This document shows positions 17,231 to 24,664 of a stretch of 64,000 bases of DNA, piece by piece. Location of the stretch: the NCBI GenBank assembly GCA_030372335.1, contig JAUDCW010000006.1, one strand, 5' to 3'. The notes beneath the pieces are model-generated. The model was not told the DNA's origin. It searched no databases and saw only the letters and a list, made by a program, of their open reading frames with translations. Position numbers and translations under genes: made by a program. The DNA comes from JALCOL01 sp022649665 (lineage in GTDB: Bacteria > Bacillota > Bacilli > Lactobacillales > Enterococcaceae). The number at the start of each line of letters is the position of its first letter. Positions within the stretch are counted from its first letter, which is position 1.

Positions 17231-17299
17231 AAAAAGAGGCTGGGACAAAAGTCATGTCCCAGCCTTTTTTCCAAATAAACGGTGTTTCAAAAGCAGCTT
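17231..17299 (-). repeat. Dispersed 3' element, copy A (box plus terminator hairpin)
   Basis: Plus-strand view: A-run, GGCTGGGACA (17238-17247), AAAGTCA loop, TGTCCCAGCC (17255-17264), T-run, then box AAATAAACGGTGTTTC and AAAAGCAGC (17273-17297). On the minus strand the box follows the stop codon of the glycosylase-like gene by 5 bp and precedes the hairpin and a T-run. The hairpin is symmetric, so it should also terminate the plus-strand ABC operon. Confidence 0.85.
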
Positions 17300-17303
17300 T
17301 TCA

Positions 17304-17801
17304 CTATTCAATTTGAAACAGCTTCTGCAGTGCGGGATCCAAATGTTCCCAGGTCTTGCCGGATGTCAAATTTCTGGGAGACGGATGCGGCAGTGCAAAA
17401 ATTTTTACACCCGGGATCGCCGTCAGCAGTTTGCGCAGATGGGTCTGTGCCGCGCGGCCGATCAAAAGAACTGCTGCTTGTTTTCCGGTTTCTTTCATCT
17501 TTTCGCTGAGGAAGTCCACGATTGGTTGAGCTTGTTCGTCTTTTTCCGGATATTTCCCGTAAAGATTGAAAAAATAGTAGTTCTGCGCCGCCAAATGTTC
17601 GACAAGGGCGGTCATCCCCGCAGCCGCTTGCGGCAGCGGCTTTTTCTGCGCGTTGACGAGATGCATAAAGCGCTGGAATGTCACGTCATGCACCGGCGGA
17701 GTTTTCTGCCAAAAAGCCGCTGGATGAAACGGATAGTCGGCGGGATCAAGGCGTTTTTGCGAATCAGGATACGGATCCTGACCAATGATGAGCCGAATCA
17801 T
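17304..17801 (-). CDS. Short uracil-DNA-glycosylase-like protein
   Basis: 165 residues. Begins MIRLIIGQDPYP, so the catalytic water-activating motif GQDPY sits at the very N-terminus, and the DNA-intercalation motif appears as HPSPRN near residue 139. Family-1 enzymes have about 60 residues before GQDPY and usually GQDPYH and HPSPLS, so this is a minimal or divergent member. In-frame sequence upstream reaches a stop with no better start; the ATG overlaps the nrdD stop (ATGA). Likely acts in base excision of uracil or a related base; activity is not certain. Confidence 0.7.
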   Translation of the reverse strand: MIRLIIGQDPYPDSQKRLDPADYPFHPAAFWQKTPPVHDVTFQRFMHLVNAQKKPLPQAAAGMTALVEHLAAQNYYFFNLYGKYPEKDEQAQPIVDFLSEKMKETGKQAAVLLIGRAAQTHLRKLLTAIPGVKIFALPHPSPRNLTSGKTWEHLDPALQKLFQIE

Positions 17802-20188
17802 CCGACGCCCGAGCCGCTTAGCGCGTACTGGCGGATATTTGAAGCATTGACGAATGTTTCAACTTTTGTCCCTTCTTGGACGATCAATGCGGGTGCGCTT
17901 TTGATCCCATATTGCTGGATCATTTCGGGCACATCCGCTGCCTTCAGCACTTGATAGTCGACCTGTGCTTCATCAAGAAAGCGTTTTGCCATCGCACAGT
18001 TTGGACAGCTTTCCGTTACGATCAGCGAAACTTGGCTTGGCGTTTTCGGCATTTCAGCCGCAGGATTTTCCGGCACTGCTTCTGTCATGCTTGGAAGCTC
18101 TTCCTTTAAAGTCGTCCCGCCGAGTTGGTAAGTCTTGCGGTCTTTGAACTCTTGCGCTTTGCCGTCATTCCAATTTTGGACCGGCCGGTAGTAGCCGGTG
18201 ATCCGGCTGTAGACTTCCGTCTTTTTGCCGCAATACGGACATTCAAATTGTTCACCGCTCAAGTACCCGTGGTCTTTGCAGACAGAGTACGTCGGCGAAA
18301 GCGTATAGTAAGGCAGTTTATAATTCTCAGCTATCTTGCGCACGAGCATTGCAGCAGCTTCCCAATTCGGCAGCTTCTCACCGAGGAACGCATGGAAAAC
18401 TGTTCCGGAGGTATAGAGTGTCTGCAGTTCATCTTGGATATCGAGGGCTTCAAAGATATCATCCGTGAAGCCGACTGGCAGATGCGTCGAATTCGTGTAA
18501 TAAGGCGCTTCGTCTTTCGTTTTTGCCGCCGTGATGATATCAGGAAATTGAGCGACGTCATGTTTGGCCAGGCGGTAAGCCGTGCTTTCCGCCGGTGTCG
18601 CTTCCAAATTGTACAGATCGCCGTATTTTTCTTGATAATCTGCCAAACGTTCGCGCATATGGTTCAAAACTTCTTTTGCGAATGCTTGGGCTTGCGGATC
18701 GCCCAGATCCGTTTGGAGCCACGGCGCGTTCAAGGCGGCTTCGTTCATCCCGATCAAGCCGATCGTCGAGAAGTGATTGTCGAGCGTTCCTAAATAGGCT
18801 TTCGTATAAGGATAAAGTCCTTCTTCCAAAAGACGCGTGATCACATTGCGTTTGATCTTCAAGCTGCGAGCAGCGATATCCATCATTTTATCTAGGCGCG
18901 CATAAAACTCTTGCGGGTCTTTTGATAAATAAGCGATATGCGGCAAATTGATCGTGACCACACCGATCGACCCGGTACTTTCGCCGCTGCCGAAAAAGCC
19001 GCCTGATTTTTTGCGCAGTTCGCGCAGATCAAGACGCAAGCGGCAGCACATGCTGCGAACATCGCTTGGTTCCATGTCGCTATTGACATAATTAGAAAAA
19101 TACGGAGTGCCGTATTTGGCTGTCATTTCAAAGAGCAAACGGTTGTTTTCCGTTGCGCCCCAATCGAAATCTTTCGTGATCGAGTAAGTCGGGATCGGAT
19201 ATTGGAAACCGCGGCCATTTGCGTCGCCGCCGATCATGATATCGATAAAAGCTTTATTGACCATGTCCATTTCTTTTTGGCAATCGCCATACGTAAAATC
19301 CATTTCTTTGCCGCCGACGATCGCTGGAAGCTTCGCCAAATCATTCGGCACGACCCAATCGAGGGTGATGTTGGAAAATGGTGCCTGTGTCCCCCAGCGG
19401 GACGGTGTATTGACGCCGTAAATGAAGCTTTCGATACATTTTTGGACTTGATCTTGATTCAAATGGTCAGTTTTGACGAACGGGGCTAGATACGTATCGA
19501 ATGAAGAAAATGCTTGTGCACCCGCCCATTCATTTTGCATGATCCCTAAAAAGTTGACCATTTGATTGCAGATCGTTGCCAAGTGCGAAGCCGGTGAAGA
19601 AGTGATCTTGCCGGGGATCCCGCCCAGCCCTTCCTGGATCAACTGTTTCAAACTCCAGCCGGCACAATAGCCGGTCAGCATCGACAAGTCATGGATATGC
19701 ATCTCCGCATTGCGGTGAGCGTTCGCGATCTCTTCATCATAGATCTCGCTCAACCAATAGTTGGCCGTGATCGCGCCTGAATTGCTCAAGATCAAGCCGC
19801 CGACAGAGTACGTGACGGTCGAATTTTCTTTGACGCGCCAATCATTGATCTTCAAATAATTATCGACGGTCTGTTTAAAATCGAGGATCGTCGACTTCAT
19901 ATTGCGCATTTTTTCATGCTGTTTGCGGTACAAAATGTACGCTTTGGCCACGTCCGCATAGCCGCCTTTGGTCAAAACGGTTTCCACGCTGTCTTGGATC
20001 TCTTCTACGGAAATTTTTCCCTCGGAAACTTTCGGTTCAAAATCTGCTGTCGCTTGGATCGCCAAAAAATTGATGATCGAGTCATTGTATTGCCGGTCTT
20101 GCGATTCAAAAGCTTTTGTAATGACATTGACGATTTTATTCAGATCGAATGCGACAGTCGCCCCGTCGCGCTTGATTACTTGATACAT
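17798..20188 (-). CDS. nrdD: Anaerobic ribonucleoside-triphosphate reductase with C-terminal glutaredoxin-like domain
   Basis: 796 residues from ATG 20188 (GGAGAA upstream). N-terminal ATP cone (YQVIKRDGATVAFDLN), a large catalytic barrel, zinc-binding cysteines around CPYCG, and the glycyl-radical loop RITGYY with Gly665. After a proline-rich linker a thioredoxin/glutaredoxin-like domain follows (about 720-796) with active site CPNC at 728-731. Makes dNTPs without oxygen after activation by NrdG. The fused domain probably feeds electrons to the active site, as in the NrdD group that uses a protein reductant rather than formate (inference). Confidence 0.93.
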   Translation of the reverse strand: MYQVIKRDGATVAFDLNKIVNVITKAFESQDRQYNDSIINFLAIQATADFEPKVSEGKISVEEIQDSVETVLTKGGYADVAKAYILYRKQHEKMRNMKSTILDFKQTVDNYLKINDWRVKENSTVTYSVGGLILSNSGAITANYWLSEIYDEEIANAHRNAEMHIHDLSMLTGYCAGWSLKQLIQEGLGGIPGKITSSPASHLATICNQMVNFLGIMQNEWAGAQAFSSFDTYLAPFVKTDHLNQDQVQKCIESFIYGVNTPSRWGTQAPFSNITLDWVVPNDLAKLPAIVGGKEMDFTYGDCQKEMDMVNKAFIDIMIGGDANGRGFQYPIPTYSITKDFDWGATENNRLLFEMTAKYGTPYFSNYVNSDMEPSDVRSMCCRLRLDLRELRKKSGGFFGSGESTGSIGVVTINLPHIAYLSKDPQEFYARLDKMMDIAARSLKIKRNVITRLLEEGLYPYTKAYLGTLDNHFSTIGLIGMNEAALNAPWLQTDLGDPQAQAFAKEVLNHMRERLADYQEKYGDLYNLEATPAESTAYRLAKHDVAQFPDIITAAKTKDEAPYYTNSTHLPVGFTDDIFEALDIQDELQTLYTSGTVFHAFLGEKLPNWEAAAMLVRKIAENYKLPYYTLSPTYSVCKDHGYLSGEQFECPYCGKKTEVYSRITGYYRPVQNWNDGKAQEFKDRKTYQLGGTTLKEELPSMTEAVPENPAAEMPKTPSQVSLIVTESCPNCAMAKRFLDEAQVDYQVLKAADVPEMIQQYGIKSAPALIVQEGTKVETFVNASNIRQYALSGSGVG

Positions 20189-20269
20189 ATTCTCCGCCTC
20201 GCTTTCAAAAAAATAATTCTTGTTACTAATTATCCTAGCATTGACGAGAAAAGAAAGCAAGCAAAGAAG

Positions 20270-20316
20270 CACAATATATAGTGGTTATCAATTGCATATA
20301 TACAACATATTGTGTC
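20270..20316 (-). promoter_or_regulatory. Pair of NrdR boxes before nrdD
   Basis: GCACAATATATAGTGG (20270-20285) and ATACAACATATTGTGT (20301-20316) each match 14 of 16 positions of the NrdR consensus ACACWATATATWGTGT and are 31 bp apart, three helical turns, the usual arrangement. They lie between nrdG and nrdD, the second touching the nrdG stop. TTGACA lies in the same stretch. nrdD probably has its own NrdR-repressed promoter. Confidence 0.8.
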
Positions 20317-21019
20317 AAACGCCGCGCAGCTGCGTTTGCGGCAGAACCGTTTGAACAGCCGCTAAAAGCTCTTTTAGCTCGTTTTCCGCGTAGCCGCTGA
20401 GTCCTGGCTGGATCAGATTGCCGGAGTCGACAAACGCCTGCAGGAAGTATTTATCTGCGTCTGCGATCCAGTGCGCCATTTTCACCAAATCTTCTTTTGT
20501 ATGAAATTCGCGCACAACGGTCGTCCGGAATTCATACGGTACTTCGCCGCGCAGCAGAAAATGGATGCTTTCTTCGATCGGCTCCAGATCTTCTTTTTTC
20601 ATGCCGGTCGTCTGCGGATATTTCTCCGGCGTATTTTTCAGATCCATTGCGACGTAATCCAGCAAGTTTTCGTGCACCAGCCGTTCCAAAACATCTGGAA
20701 AACTGCCGTTGGTATCCAGCTTGACGAGAAATCCCTGCGCTTTGACTTCCCGGATAAAGTCATGCAGTTCGGGATGGATCAGCGGTTCCCCGCCGGTCAG
20801 GCAGACACCGTCTAATAAGCCTTTTCTTTTTGCTAAAAATTCTAAGATCTCGCCGGCCGGGATCACGCGCTCTTTTCCTTCGACTAAGCCGGCATTGTGG
20901 CAGAATGGACAGCGGTAATTACAGCCTTGGGTGAATAAAGTGCACGCGGTATGACCGGGAAAATCCAGCAGGGTCAGTTTTTGGATCCCGCCGAAATTGA
21001 TTTCTTTTGTTTGTTTCAT
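20315..21019 (-). CDS. nrdG: Anaerobic ribonucleotide reductase activating protein (radical SAM)
   Basis: 234 residues, the longer NrdG form. Radical-SAM motif CNYRCPFC near residue 33 (CxxxCxxC), followed by LTGGEPLIHPEL for SAM binding. It generates the glycyl radical on NrdD. Lies upstream of nrdD in transcription order, the reverse of E. coli nrdDG, with 126 bp between them that hold the NrdR boxes. Confidence 0.92.
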   Translation of the reverse strand: MKQTKEINFGGIQKLTLLDFPGHTACTLFTQGCNYRCPFCHNAGLVEGKERVIPAGEILEFLAKRKGLLDGVCLTGGEPLIHPELHDFIREVKAQGFLVKLDTNGSFPDVLERLVHENLLDYVAMDLKNTPEKYPQTTGMKKEDLEPIEESIHFLLRGEVPYEFRTTVVREFHTKEDLVKMAHWIADADKYFLQAFVDSGNLIQPGLSGYAENELKELLAAVQTVLPQTQLRGV

Positions 21020-21042
21020 CGTCTGATCTCCTTAATCGCTAT

Positions 21043-21087
21043 AAAAAGAAACCGCCCTTCAGCTTGGGCTAAAGGGCGGGCTTTTTC
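21043..21087 (-). terminator. Terminator downstream of the MOSC gene
   Basis: CCGCCCTT (21052-21059) pairs with AAGGGCGG (21072-21079). A T-run flanks both sides, so it can act in either direction; on the minus strand it ends the moaC-moaA-MOSC unit before nrdG. Confidence 0.8.
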
Positions 21088-21226
21088 TTTACACATGGAG
21101 GAGTAATGAAAAAGATTTTTGGTTATTGATTGGCTTGACTATATAGTAGCTCACATTTATGAATAAAATGTGACGAAGTCCGGTTGATTATTGGTACATT
21201 TTTTAAATTTTTTTTAAACATGCGTT
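21088..21226. other. AT-rich spacer between terminator and MOSC gene
   Basis: Contains CACATTT (21151-21157) and AAATGTG (21165-21171), an interrupted inverted repeat of unknown role, and a run of A/T near 21198-21220. No gene was found; a plus-strand ATG at 21106 with a good ribosome site opens only seven codons. Confidence 0.4.
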
Positions 21227-21721
21227 TTATACGCCTGCATGCACATGGACCGAGAGTTCATCAGCCATTTCGTCCGGCACAATCGCGATGATCTCATCGC
21301 CCTTTTCGATGTGTCCGCCTTCCATGACTACGGCGAAGATCCCCTCACGCGGCATGATGCAATCCCCCACACGTGCATAGATCTGACAGTGATGATGACA
21401 TTCTTTGCCGATCTGCGTCACGACCAGTTTCGCCTCTCCGATCAATAGTTCCGTACCGACTGGCATTTCCCGCAGATTGAACCCGGAAACGACGATATTT
21501 TCACCAAACGCCCCGTTGCCGACTTGGGCGCCTTTTTTATTGAAGTCTTCAACTTTTTCAAACGAGAGCAGGCTGACTTGGCGATGCCAATTGCCGCCGT
21601 GCGCATCTTCTTTCAAACCAAAACCCTTAACGAGATCAACTGCGGGGATCTCTTGCTTTTGAGTTCCGCGCTTTTTGCTGATATTGATCGCCATCACTTT
21701 ACCATTGATTTTTGTTTCCAT
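21227..21721 (-). CDS. MOSC-domain protein
   Basis: 164 residues, a stand-alone MOSC domain (MoCo sulfurase C-terminal fold). Conserved elements include HGGNWHRQVSLLS, GAFGENIVVSG and GKECHHHC, the Cys being the probable sulfur or cofactor contact. MOSC proteins bind molybdenum cofactor or act in its sulfuration or in cofactor-dependent reduction. It follows moaA by 17 bp, which ties it to cofactor biology here. Confidence 0.85.
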   Translation of the reverse strand: METKINGKVMAINISKKRGTQKQEIPAVDLVKGFGLKEDAHGGNWHRQVSLLSFEKVEDFNKKGAQVGNGAFGENIVVSGFNLREMPVGTELLIGEAKLVVTQIGKECHHHCQIYARVGDCIMPREGIFAVVMEGGHIEKGDEIIAIVPDEMADELSVHVHAGV

Positions 21722-21738
21722 AACGATTTCTTCCTCTC

Positions 21739-22707
21739 TTATCCGCCGATTTGTGACATAAACCGTGTATCTCCATGGGCATTTGCATCTGCGAAATGAT
21801 GTTTCTCCGGCTTATGAAGCAATGCAGTGCGCAACTGGGCTTGAAGCGCGTCAGAATCCTCGGCCAGAAGTGCCGGCCGCAGATTCGTCCCTGCGTCCAT
21901 ATGTAAACAAGTTTTCAAATTCCCGCCGGCCGTGATCCGGATCCGGTTGCACGTTTCGCAGAAGCAATGACCGACCGCACTGATAAAGCCGATCTTTCCC
22001 TTGAATCCAGCGAGTGCATAATAAACCGCAGGACCATTGCCTAAACGTTCATCAAACGGCTTCAGCGGACCGAACGCATCCGCCAAAAGCTTTTGGACTT
22101 CTTCTTGCGAGCGGCCTTGACTTTCTTCGCCGAGACCGATCGGCATCATTTCGATGAAGCGGACATGCACTGGATACTTTTTCGCCAGTGCGGCTACTTT
22201 GACGAGATTTTCAGCTGATTCAGCCTTTCTAGCGACTGTATTCAGTTTGATATTCGGCAAGCCGATCGCAAGCGCTTTTTCAAGGCCTGCCCAGACTTGC
22301 TCCAATTTCCCGACACGGGTGATCTGATGAAACTCCACCGGGTCGAGCGTATCCAAACTGAGATTCAGCCCGTCAAGTCCGGCTTCTTTCAGTTCTTCAG
22401 CATATTTTTCGAGCAGCATGCCGTTCGTCGTGATCGTGACATTTTCGATCCCCGGGATCTGTTTGATCTCCCGGATGATCTCGATGATGTCGCGCCGCAC
22501 CAGCGGCTCGCCGCCGGTGATCTTGACTTTTTTGATCCCATCTTGCGCTAATTGATTCATCAAAAACAAAATCTCTTCTTTTGAAAGAACCAGCTCTTCA
22601 GGAAGAAACTGAATATCCAGCGGCATGCAATATGTACAGCGAAAGTCGCAGCGATCAGTGACTGAGAGTCTGACATAATCGATCTCGCGATTCATTCCAT
22701 CACGCAT
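21739..22707 (-). CDS. moaA: GTP 3',8-cyclase (molybdenum cofactor biosynthesis)
   Basis: 322 residues. N-terminal radical-SAM cluster CDFRCTYC near residue 20, ITGGEPLVRRD, and the C-terminal second cluster CFCETCNRIRIT ... CLH. Ends with a GG pair (SQIGG) required for activity in MoaA proteins. Converts GTP to 3',8-cyclo-GTP, the first step. GGAGTAAAA precedes the ATG. Seven bases after moaC. Confidence 0.95.
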   Translation of the reverse strand: MRDGMNREIDYVRLSVTDRCDFRCTYCMPLDIQFLPEELVLSKEEILFLMNQLAQDGIKKVKITGGEPLVRRDIIEIIREIKQIPGIENVTITTNGMLLEKYAEELKEAGLDGLNLSLDTLDPVEFHQITRVGKLEQVWAGLEKALAIGLPNIKLNTVARKAESAENLVKVAALAKKYPVHVRFIEMMPIGLGEESQGRSQEEVQKLLADAFGPLKPFDERLGNGPAVYYALAGFKGKIGFISAVGHCFCETCNRIRITAGGNLKTCLHMDAGTNLRPALLAEDSDALQAQLRTALLHKPEKHHFADANAHGDTRFMSQIGG

Positions 22708-22713
22708 GCAATT

Positions 22714-23223
22714 TTACTCCTTTCCGCGCCGCTCGTTTTCACGCGCGACATAATGACCGCTTTTTCCGCCCATTTTCTCGAGCAGATGGATGTTTGTGAT
22801 CTGCATCCCGCGATCCAAAGCTTTGCACATGTCGTAGATCGTTAAAAGCGCCGTCGAAACACCCATCAACGCTTCCATTTCGACACCGGTCTGACCGGTC
22901 GTCTTCGTTAAACAAATCGCTTTGATGCAAAGTGCTTTTTCATCGACTTCAAAATCGACTTGTGCTTTTGTCAAAAACAGCGGATGACACAATGGAATCA
23001 GCTCCGAAGTCCGCTTCGTTGCCATGATCCCGGCGATCCGCGCGACTTGCAAAACGTCGCCTTTTTTTGCTGTATGTTGGGTGATCGCTTTCATTACTTC
23101 TTGATTGACATAGATCTCTCCGTAGGCTCGTGCCGTCCGGTGTGTGGTATCTTTCCCTGAAACATCGACCATCCACGCGTTTCCTTCAGGGGAAATGTGC
23201 GTTAACCCATTCGTTTCTACCAA
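22714..23223 (-). CDS. moaC: Cyclic pyranopterin monophosphate synthase
   Basis: 169 residues from a TTG at 23223, chosen because GGGGGAG sits four bases upstream and the product then begins LVETNGLTHISPEGNAWMVD, like other MoaC. A TTG 48 bases upstream would add residues without a ribosome site. Motifs: TSELIPLCHPL with the catalytic histidine, and TGVEMEALMGVSTALLTIYDM. Acts after MoaA to form cPMP. Confidence 0.92.
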   Translation of the reverse strand: MVETNGLTHISPEGNAWMVDVSGKDTTHRTARAYGEIYVNQEVMKAITQHTAKKGDVLQVARIAGIMATKRTSELIPLCHPLFLTKAQVDFEVDEKALCIKAICLTKTTGQTGVEMEALMGVSTALLTIYDMCKALDRGMQITNIHLLEKMGGKSGHYVARENERRGKE

Positions 23224-23280
23224 TTTTCTCCCCCCATCATCCACAGATAAATCGCTTACACGTGATAGCAAGCTAAGGCA

Positions 23281-23309
23281 ATTCTACCACCATTCAAACA
23301 AAAAAACAA
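23281..23309 (-). promoter_or_regulatory. Promoter of moaC-moaA-MOSC
   Basis: Minus-strand TTGTTT (23304-23309), 17 bp, TAGAAT (23281-23286), giving a leader of about 50 nt before the TTG start of moaC. Confidence 0.55.
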
Positions 23310-23353
23310 TTTGCGTATAACAAAATTAATATGGTGGTTTCCCTATGTTTTCT

Positions 23354-23425
23354 TAAAAAAAGAGGCAATGACAAAAGTCTTGTCATGCCTCTTATTTTCT
23401 TAATAAACAGGGTCCAAAAAGCTGC
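23354..23425 (-). repeat. Dispersed 3' element, copy B, terminator of moeA
   Basis: AGAGGC(AA)TGACA (23361-23372) pairs with TGTCATGCCTCT (23381-23392), flanked by seven A residues (T-run on the minus strand). The box TAATAAACAGGGTCC/AAAAAGCTGC (23401-23425) lies 8 bp beyond the moeA stop. Separates the moeA/fds operon from moaC-moaA. Confidence 0.85.
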
Positions 23426-23433
23426 TCGCTTTC

Positions 23434-24642
23434 TTATGCTTCTTTCCAGTAGCAAAGTTGCACTTTGTCGCCGGCTTTCAGTGTTTGTCCCGCTTGCTGC
23501 TCGATCAGGCAATTGCTTTCCGCTAAATTGTGGAAAACAGAAGAATGATGATTTTTGGCGGTGATATCGACTTGTCCGGCTTTGACGTTCGCACGAACGA
23601 AGCGCCGCAGTTTGCCGGGCTTCATCTCCCCCGCGCGGATCACGCCTTCTTCGCGCTTCAAACCGAAATGCGGGTTTTGATAAAAGTGCGCCAATGTCTC
23701 CCAGTAAAACAAATGGAAGTTGACCAGCGAGGCAAATGGATTGCCGGAAAGCGACAAAATCAAACGCTCGCCTTCTTTTGACGCCATCATCGGCGTACCG
23801 GGCTTCATATTGACATAGTGGAACAGCTCATGCCCATTGATCTCTTTGATTGCTTGCGGCATAAAATCTTTTTCACCGACTGAAACACCGCCGGTCGTGA
23901 TCAAAAGATCGATATCGTCGGCATACACATTATAGATGTGCGCAAATTCAGCCGGATCATCGCTTGAGATCGCGGTAAAAACCAGTTCTGCCTGCGAGGC
24001 GCGGATAAACGACGCCAATGTATACAGATTGCTGTTATAGATCTTGCCGCGCGCCAGCCGCTCACCCGGGAAAACCAGCTCGCTGCCGGTCGAAATGATC
24101 CCGACGCGCAGCGGCTTCAGGACTTCGACTGTCTCAAGTCCCATGCTGGCAAGAATGCCGATGCTGGTGCTGTTCAAATAGTGATGAGCCGGGAAAATTT
24201 CCTGACCGGCAGCGATGTCTTCACCGATCGGCGAGTAATTCGTGCCGCGCGCGACTTCGCGAAAGAGCTGAACGGTCTTGTCGCCAAGATCCGTCCACTC
24301 CTGCTTGATCACCGCGTCCATCGCTCCCGGCACTCCGGCACCAGTCATGATCCGCACTGCTTCACCGGGTGAGGGAGAAAGCCGCTCCGGATCATCGCCG
24401 GCAAAAAGCGTGCCGACGACTGTGAGCGTCACCGGCTCTTCTTTCGAAGCGCCCTGTGCATCCTCAGCGAAAATCGCATAGCCGTCCATCCCGGAACGCG
24501 GAAAAGAAGGAACAGCGACCGGTGAGAAGACCGCTGCTCCCGTGACCCGACCGAAAGCTTCTTCGATCGGGAGGTGTTCCGTTTCTTGCTGAGAAGAAAG
24601 CGCGTGTTTTGCGAGTTCGATCGCATCTTCTAATTCGATCAT
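23434..24642 (-). CDS. moeA: Molybdopterin molybdotransferase
   Basis: 402 residues, MoeA fold: early PRSGMDGYAI block, VRIMTGAGVPGAMDAVI, central MoaB-like domain with ISTGSELV, TTGGVSVGEKDF and LSLSGNPFASLV, and a C-terminal beta domain. Inserts molybdate into adenylylated molybdopterin made by Mog/MoaB, which is not encoded in the window. Starts 22 bp after fdsA, so it is the last gene of the formate dehydrogenase operon. Confidence 0.94.
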   Translation of the reverse strand: MIELEDAIELAKHALSSQQETEHLPIEEAFGRVTGAAVFSPVAVPSFPRSGMDGYAIFAEDAQGASKEEPVTLTVVGTLFAGDDPERLSPSPGEAVRIMTGAGVPGAMDAVIKQEWTDLGDKTVQLFREVARGTNYSPIGEDIAAGQEIFPAHHYLNSTSIGILASMGLETVEVLKPLRVGIISTGSELVFPGERLARGKIYNSNLYTLASFIRASQAELVFTAISSDDPAEFAHIYNVYADDIDLLITTGGVSVGEKDFMPQAIKEINGHELFHYVNMKPGTPMMASKEGERLILSLSGNPFASLVNFHLFYWETLAHFYQNPHFGLKREEGVIRAGEMKPGKLRRFVRANVKAGQVDITAKNHHSSVFHNLAESNCLIEQQAGQTLKAGDKVQLCYWKEA

Positions 24643-24664
24643 TGCTGTTCCTTCCTTTTGCTGT

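Noticed and set aside
21106..21129. Seven-codon leader peptide with strong ribosome site
   Set aside because: No plus-strand gene follows that it could control; probably chance.
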